Assembly: GCF_022532105.1 (NCBI RefSeq)
Contig: NZ_CP092832.1
Location: 3,129,001 to 3,193,000 of the forward strand
Direction: 5' to 3'
DNA: 64,000 bases
Source of the DNA: Flavobacterium sp. HJ-32-4
Lineage (GTDB): Bacteria > Bacteroidota > Bacteroidia > Flavobacteriales > Flavobacteriaceae
Each line of letters begins with the position of its first letter. The first letter of the stretch is position 1. The notes beneath the pieces were generated by a model. The model did no database searches, was not told the DNA's origin, and saw only the letters and a list, made by a program, of their open reading frames with translations. Positions 63,499-64,000 of this stretch are shown piece by piece. The translations under genes and the position numbers were made by a program.

Positions 63499-64000
63499 TT
63501 ATACTGCCGCTTTTTGGCCCCACCACACGCGGCGAAACCAATACAGCATCAAGATCAGGTTGAGAAAATGGGCAATGGCGTATGCCTTCAACGCGCCGTT
63601 TCCTCCCTCTTGGGGTACGAGCCAAAACGCACCCGCCAGGTATAGACCGTTGAACAGTATTTCGGCAATAAGGTAGCGTGTGACCTGCGCTTCCACCAGT
63701 ACCCGCATCCCAAAAGCCAATGCCAGCACCCGGAAGAGGTCGCCTGCGAGTTGCCACGTCAGCAGGTCGGCGACGGGTTGAAACTCGTCTGACAGGGCTA
63801 CGGTTACCGCGATATGGCGTAGCAGGTATAATAGCACCAATGCGCCGGTAAAAAGCGGCACGAAATACCGATAGTAGTAGCGTACTTCTTTTCCGAATGC
63901 CTTTTCCGACGTAAGGGAGGCGAGTCGTGGCATGTAGTAAAGTGAAAGTCCCGACCCGACCGCTAGCATGTAAAAGCCGGATATGCGGTTGACGGCATCC
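63499..64000 (-). CDS. Wzx-type O-antigen flippase, C-terminal part
   Basis: The reading frame is open to the right edge, so this is only the 3' part (about 167 residues) of a polysaccharide flippase. It has four or five membrane segments. NRISGFYMLAVGSGLSLYYMPRLASL is the typical mid-protein motif of O-antigen translocases, which move the lipid-linked repeat unit across the inner membrane. A family member has about 420 residues. Its stop lies one base from the converging membrane transferase stop. It fits as the next step after the FdtA-sugar and GT genes. Confidence 0.85.
   Translation of the reverse strand, partial: DAVNRISGFYMLAVGSGLSLYYMPRLASLTSEKAFGKEVRYYYRYFVPLFTGALVLLYLLRHIAVTVALSDEFQPVADLLTWQLAGDLFRVLALAFGMRVLVEAQVTRYLIAEILFNGLYLAGAFWLVPQEGGNGALKAYAIAHFLNLILMLYWFRRVWWGQKAAV

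Overview
The window looks like a chromosomal segment from a member of the Flavobacteriaceae (Bacteroidota), most likely Flavobacterium or a close relative with an unusually high G+C content (about half by eye). The evidence is: several secreted proteins ending in type IX secretion (T9SS) sorting domains of type A (YPNP motif) and type C; promoter boxes of the Bacteroidota form TAnnTTTG rather than TATAAT; no Shine-Dalgarno sequences at most starts; a fused SecDF; and the gene order gyrB / outer-membrane protein / mdh. No tRNA, rRNA, insertion sequence, phage gene or CRISPR array was seen.

Layout. 0-5.9 kb: end of a T9SS type A protein, an SH3-like protein, a GNAT acetyltransferase, a dipeptidyl-peptidase IV-type S9 peptidase with a coupled small lipoprotein, and an exported protein with an amidotransferase-like fold. 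6.1-26.7 kb: a surface-protein region with two large T9SS type C proteins (1549 and 3357 aa) that share a near-identical ~440-residue C-terminal module. Between them lies a four-gene operon: duplicated-domain lipoprotein, SdiA-regulated-type propeller, OprO/OprP-type porin, and a T9SS type A protein. 26.8-32.7 kb: housekeeping genes on the minus strand (dnaB, accA, an EamA transporter, lptF/G-type permease, tgt). 32.7-33.4 kb: a repeat-rich noncoding island. 33.4-37.0 kb: a GH30 lipoprotein followed by hutG- and hutF-type genes of histidine breakdown. 37.0-47.5 kb, minus strand: a PadR regulator and membrane-protein pair, secDF, the gyrB operon, and asnB. 47.7-54.5 kb, minus strand: an envelope operon (TPR protein, TonB-receptor-like barrel, GreA/B-like protein, unknown exported protein). 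54.9-64 kb: ftsE, then a glycan cluster (three GT2, two GT4-type, two GT39-like membrane transferases, an FdtA ketoisomerase and the end of a Wzx-type flippase).

Most unusual are the noncoding repeats. (1) A dispersed element, present twice in opposite orientation 43.6 kb apart, has an 11-bp tandem array followed by a conserved block (29 of 30 bases identical over the best segment). (2) Heptameric (7-bp) degenerate arrays of several different word families occur in the three large intergenic gaps, one bracketed by a 24-bp perfect inverted repeat. (3) A ~130-bp element has imperfect terminal inverted repeats. Also notable: three genes whose promoter box sits four bases before the ATG (likely leaderless mRNAs), a Tgt without the zinc-binding cysteines, and a terminator whose T-tract runs directly into a start codon.

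All calls come from reading translations and sequence by eye. No database search, folding or alignment program was run.
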